Origin: an uncultured Chitinophagaceae bacterium
GTDB lineage: Bacteria > Bacteroidota > Bacteroidia > Chitinophagales > Chitinophagaceae
NCBI GenBank assembly: GCA_903841915.1
Contig: CAIMKO010000243.1
Span: 1-8,895, forward strand
Direction of reading: 5' to 3'
Length of the DNA: 8,895 nucleotides
This document shows positions 6,175 through 8,895 of this stretch, piece by piece. Positions within the stretch are counted from its first letter, which is position 1. Every line of letters begins with the position of its first letter. Under the pieces are notes generated by a model. It searched no databases and had not been told where the DNA came from. It saw only the letters and a list, made by a program, of their open reading frames with translations. A program made the translations under genes and the position numbers.

Positions 6175-6657
6175 TTATAAATTTATTAAAGCAATTATTT
6201 TTTCGAGGTGAAATTGATCAGTTTCATCAAAATCATTCAGCATATCACTATCCACATCCAAAACACCAAACACAGTATTGTTTTTTAATAATGGGATAAC
6301 GATTTCACTTTTAGATAAACTGCTGCAGGCAATATGTCCCGGAAATTTTTCAACATCAGGAACGATCAATGTTTTTGCTTCTTGCCAGCTGCTTCCACAA
6401 ACACCTCTTCCTTTTTTGATGCGTGTACAGGCAACCGGTCCTTGGAATGGTCCTAATACTAATTCATCATTTTTAACCAAATAAAATCCAACCCAAAACC
6501 AAGCGAACTGTTCCTTTAAAGCCGCAGCCACATTGGCTAAATTGGCTATCAGGTCAGTCTCTCCCTCTAATAATCCCTGTATTTGTGGTAACAGACTTTC
6601 ATATTGTTCCTGTTTGCTTCCCAGTGTAATTGATAAATCTTCAGCCATATATTTCAT
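6175..6657 (-). CDS. msrC: free methionine-(R)-sulfoxide reductase, GAF-fold (fRMsr)
   Basis: This enzyme reduces free methionine-R-sulfoxide to methionine using thioredoxin and so repairs oxidised methionine in the cytoplasm. The 160 aa are a single GAF domain with the family signatures WVGFYL (55-60), LVLGPFQGPVAC (67-77), GRGVCG (83-88), FPGHIACSS (105-113), SEIVIPL (117-123) and GVLDVDS (131-137). The three cysteines of the fRMsr redox site are present: C77, C87 and C111, matching C84, C94 and C118 of the E. coli enzyme. Length is normal. An ATG three codons later (M4, at 6648) is possible. The gene follows the membrane glycosyltransferase by 38 bp on the same strand; co-transcription is possible, but an AT-rich TATTTTTA (7 of 8 to TAnnTTTG) in the gap may give it its own promoter. 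No functional link to its neighbours is evident. Confidence 0.93.
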   Translation of the reverse strand: MKYMAEDLSITLGSKQEQYESLLPQIQGLLEGETDLIANLANVAAALKEQFAWFWVGFYLVKNDELVLGPFQGPVACTRIKKGRGVCGSSWQEAKTLIVPDVEKFPGHIACSSLSKSEIVIPLLKNNTVFGVLDVDSDMLNDFDETDQFHLEKIIALINL

Positions 6658-6695
6658 TTAAAAACTAAAAATAGAAAATCTAAAATTGAAGGCTA

Positions 6696-8228
6696 TTATT
6701 TTTTATTCAGCAAACTTGTATCGTTAGTGCATAAAAATAAACTTCCGTCCTTAAATGTTTTGATGGGGATCAAATATTTTTTCTGTTTGAGTTCATCAAG
6801 ATTCAACAGATCTGCATTTTCTTCCGTATTAAACCAGATCAATTTGAATGTTGGCGTTGCATTCAATGAGATCACTTTATTGGTGTGCACTCTTTCAGGT
6901 AATGCAAAAACGGATCGCCCTGTATAAAAATAAACGGCATGATTGGCATTCGAAAAAACAGGGATAACCGGATTGAAAAAGCTGCTGTCTTTTTGTAAAT
7001 AATGCAAGGTTTGCGAAGCTTTCCAGTCATCTTCTGTATATCCACCAATGCCACCTTCTGCTTCACTCTTGTAAGTTATTTTATCAACTGCGTAATGTTG
7101 AAATAATAAAATAATTGCCAAACTTGTCATCACAACCACAAAAGAAATCTTGATTTTTTTATTGCTGATATATTGTACAATTCGCGGTATACTTTGGGTA
7201 CTGAACCAGATGAATGAAATAAATAATGGTGATAATAATCTTGCATTGATGGGTTCGTAGCGTGAAACAGTTGCACTGATCACCATAAACCAACCGAATA
7301 CTAAAAAGAAAGCTGTTGCAATATTTTCAAAACTGGTGTAACGTGTTTGTTTGAATATGCGATAGATGAATGTTACCAATACGCCAGTCAAAAAAAATAA
7401 GCCCAATAAAAAACTGAATGTTTTGGTGAATGATGCAAACGGTAACCAGTCACTCAGCACGGCACCGAAATATTGAATATTATCATGCAGGGAAACAATT
7501 CCTTTTTGTCTTTGCCCGGTCAATAAACCAGTTGAGTATTGATTTCTGATCAGATTGATCGCTAATAATGAAATGCTGATATATCCGAATAATACGAGAT
7601 GAAATATTTTATTCTTCCACGATAATGCTGCAAAGCATAAAATTAACAAACCGGCTGTGGCAATCAAAGTAACACCTGCATAGCGTGTGATGCAACTCAG
7701 AGCTGCAATACAGGCAATGAGCAATAAATTCTTTACAGAACTATTCTGAAGATAACGATGCATGCAAATAATAAAAAGTATCACCCAGAGAATGAATAAA
7801 GTTTCTGACCAAAGCATCGAATACACATCTGTTAAGCATGGGCATATAATAGTGATCAGCAGTACCATTGCTTTATACAGCCTTGATGTCGCTGTAAATT
7901 GTTGCATGATACAACCACTCAAATACAAAACAGAAGCAAATAAGACAGCATTCAAAACAGGGGCAAAAACAATTACATCCAATCTTGAAATGAACATAAT
8001 AGTTCCTAAAAATATCGGGTATAAAACAGGAAATAAAACCATTGGCTTATTATCATAGCCGAGCAACCATTTGCCTGCATTCATGTTTCTGGCAACACTG
8101 GTATACATAATTGAATCAGGCGAAATGCCGATACCTCCATAATGTGTGAACAGAAGTATAGCGATGAAACCCAGCACAGCGGCCAGTAATGAATCATAAT
8201 TTTTTTTCAGCGACAAAAAAGAAGCCAT
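6696..8228 (-). CDS. GT39/ArnT-like multi-pass membrane glycosyltransferase
   Basis: This 510-aa integral membrane protein is of the GT-C type (dolichyl-phosphate-mannose mannosyltransferase / ArnT-like). Such enzymes move a sugar from a polyprenyl-phosphate donor to an acceptor outside the cytoplasmic membrane. About ten hydrophobic helices lie between residue 12 and 380, for example 13-29, 63-80, 86-106, 119-132, 143-156, 167-201, 208-227, 272-290, 303-320, 332-343 and 362-378. The first outer loop has ISPDSIMYTSVARNM (35-49), with D38 in the place of the conserved GT-C acidic residue; SE (141-142) and YEPINARLLSPL (324-335) also fit the family. The last roughly 130 residues form a soluble outer domain. 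Donor and acceptor are unknown. The start at 8228 was chosen because its first helix directly precedes the catalytic loop, and because a promoter-like pair lies within the 31-codon extension that begins at 8321. The longer form (541 aa) is not excluded. Confidence 0.8.
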   Translation of the reverse strand: MASFLSLKKNYDSLLAAVLGFIAILLFTHYGGIGISPDSIMYTSVARNMNAGKWLLGYDNKPMVLFPVLYPIFLGTIMFISRLDVIVFAPVLNAVLFASVLYLSGCIMQQFTATSRLYKAMVLLITIICPCLTDVYSMLWSETLFILWVILFIICMHRYLQNSSVKNLLLIACIAALSCITRYAGVTLIATAGLLILCFAALSWKNKIFHLVLFGYISISLLAINLIRNQYSTGLLTGQRQKGIVSLHDNIQYFGAVLSDWLPFASFTKTFSFLLGLFFLTGVLVTFIYRIFKQTRYTSFENIATAFFLVFGWFMVISATVSRYEPINARLLSPLFISFIWFSTQSIPRIVQYISNKKIKISFVVVMTSLAIILLFQHYAVDKITYKSEAEGGIGGYTEDDWKASQTLHYLQKDSSFFNPVIPVFSNANHAVYFYTGRSVFALPERVHTNKVISLNATPTFKLIWFNTEENADLLNLDELKQKKYLIPIKTFKDGSLFLCTNDTSLLNKK

Positions 8229-8254
8229 AGCAGGGGTAACTTTTATTACCAGAG

Positions 8255-8287
8255 CGAATGTACAGCCAATTAAAATTATCTGACCAA
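8255..8287 (-). promoter_or_regulatory. probable promoter of the membrane glycosyltransferase
   Basis: Reading the minus strand, TTGG (8287-8284) is followed after 21 bp by TACATTCG (8262-8255), 7 of 8 to TAnnTTTG. The leader to the ATG at 8228 would be about 20 bases. The element supports the shorter start of the gene but is not a perfect match. Confidence 0.45.
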
Positions 8288-8312
8288 CTTTTGTAGAAAA
8301 GTGAAGCTCCAG

Positions 8313-8344
8313 TTGCGTCAAACTCTTAGGCGGTCGTAACTTTA
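8313..8344 (+). promoter_or_regulatory. probable promoter of the DUF1569 gene
   Basis: TTG (8313-8315) and TAACTTTA (8337-8344, 7 of 8 to TAnnTTTG) are 21 bp apart, giving a leader of about 58 bases. A second candidate -7, TATATTTA (8377-8384), is nearer to the ATG but lacks a -33 partner. The element lies back to back with that of the glycosyltransferase. Confidence 0.4.
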
Positions 8345-8408
8345 CCCGACAATAGAACTGCTGAATAAAGAGTTCGTATATTTAATTTTCAACCGTAAAA
8401 GCAAAACA

Positions 8409-8864
8409 ATGAAAAATATATTTAACCCAAAGGATGTGCAGGAAATCATCGACCGTATCAATAAACTAAGGCCAGCCACAGAACATGTCTGGGGGAAAAT
8501 GACTGTATCGCAAATGCTGGCACATTGCAATGTGAGTTATGAGTTGGTGTATGAAGAAGAGAAACACCCCAAGCCAAATGCCTTTATGAAATTTATTATA
8601 AAATTAATGGCGAAAGGAACTGTTGTCGGCGAAACGCCTTATAAACAAAGCCTGCGAACTGCACCGGCTTTTATTATTACCGATGATAAAAATTTTGAAG
8701 CAGAGAAAACACGTTTAATAAACTTCATTACCAAAACCCAAGAACTAGGGGAAGCTTATTTTGATGGCAAAGAATCCCACTCATTTGGTGTTTTGAATAA
8801 AGCAGAATGGAATAATATGTTTTATAAACATGTCGATCATCATTTGAGGCAATTTGGTGTGTAA
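8409..8864 (+). CDS. DUF1569 / DinB-like four-helix protein
   Basis: This 151-aa cytoplasmic protein is of the DUF1569 type, related to the DinB/YfiT four-helix bundle superfamily. The family landmarks are a first helix with a conserved W and the segment WGKMTVSQMLAHCNVSYE (28-45), then SLRTAPAFIITDDKNFEAEKTRL (81-103), HSFGVLNKAEWN (124-135) and the end YKHVDHHLRQFGV (139-151). H39, H141 and H145 occupy the places where DinB-like proteins hold a metal ion, so metal binding is likely; some relatives are thiol-dependent transferases, but no reaction can be assigned here. No signal peptide or membrane helix is present. The ATG at 8409 is preceded by AAAAGCAAAACA without a Shine-Dalgarno sequence. 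It is divergent from the membrane glycosyltransferase. The 31 bases after the stop show no terminator. Confidence 0.85.
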   Translation: MKNIFNPKDVQEIIDRINKLRPATEHVWGKMTVSQMLAHCNVSYELVYEEEKHPKPNAFMKFIIKLMAKGTVVGETPYKQSLRTAPAFIITDDKNFEAEKTRLINFITKTQELGEAYFDGKESHSFGVLNKAEWNNMFYKHVDHHLRQFGV

Positions 8865-8895
8865 ATAAATTGATAATATTTTAATCTGTACAAGA

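Noticed and set aside
6121..6180. 19-codon mini-ORF MPPQTPEIRN... after the pectinase
   Set aside because: Most of it is the terminator hairpin; no start signal or conservation can be claimed.
6175..8321. msrC and the membrane glycosyltransferase as a functional two-gene system
   Set aside because: Only the 38-bp spacing joins them; the msrC gap has its own promoter-like motif and no biochemical link is apparent.

Overview
This 8.9 kb window looks like chromosomal DNA of a low-GC member of the Bacteroidota, probably Chitinophagaceae or a close relative. Four signs point that way: promoters of the TTTG / TAnnTTTG type (clearest at 2916-2946), almost no Shine-Dalgarno sequences, a tRNA gene without an encoded CCA end, and the long (408 aa) form of IspH. 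The family assignment is inferred from gene style and was not tested by a search.

Left end (1-544). The window opens inside an initiator tRNA-fMet gene, which is followed by a terminator hairpin and a tiny GIY-YIG nuclease ORF. Next comes a second, decayed copy of the tRNA: its anticodon arm is replaced by a GC-rich hairpin, but its T-arm, acceptor end and terminator match the first copy with 1 mismatch in 62 bp. The result is a nuclease gene enclosed by tRNA-tail repeats with a 351 bp period. It resembles a tRNA-associated homing or mobile cassette and is the most unusual thing here. A degenerate inverted repeat of the ACACAGATAACACAGA kind fills the gap before era.

Housekeeping core (545-4455). 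era and der encode the Era GTPase (16S rRNA / 30S maturation) and the double GTPase Der (50S maturation). They lie in the same direction, separated by 162 bp of odd, possibly repetitive sequence. A 56-codon, Asp-Thr-Thr-Lys-Lys-rich probable lipoprotein with a near-consensus promoter follows. Convergent to it is ispH, the last enzyme of the MEP isoprenoid pathway, and the two ends share a hairpin terminator.

Accessory part (4456-8895). Divergent from ispH is an exported GH28 pectinase (polygalacturonase family) with the full catalytic motif set. A 14-bp LacI-like operator palindrome lies in the shared upstream region. No SusC/SusD-like genes are in view. A 16-bp perfect bidirectional terminator separates it from msrC (free methionine-R-sulfoxide reductase), which lies 38 bp downstream of a GT39/ArnT-like membrane glycosyltransferase on the minus strand. 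The glycosyltransferase is divergent from the last gene, a DUF1569/DinB-like putative metal-binding protein.

Aside from the tRNA/GIY-YIG cassette, the operator and two candidate intergenic repeats, the gene content is ordinary and well explained by known families.
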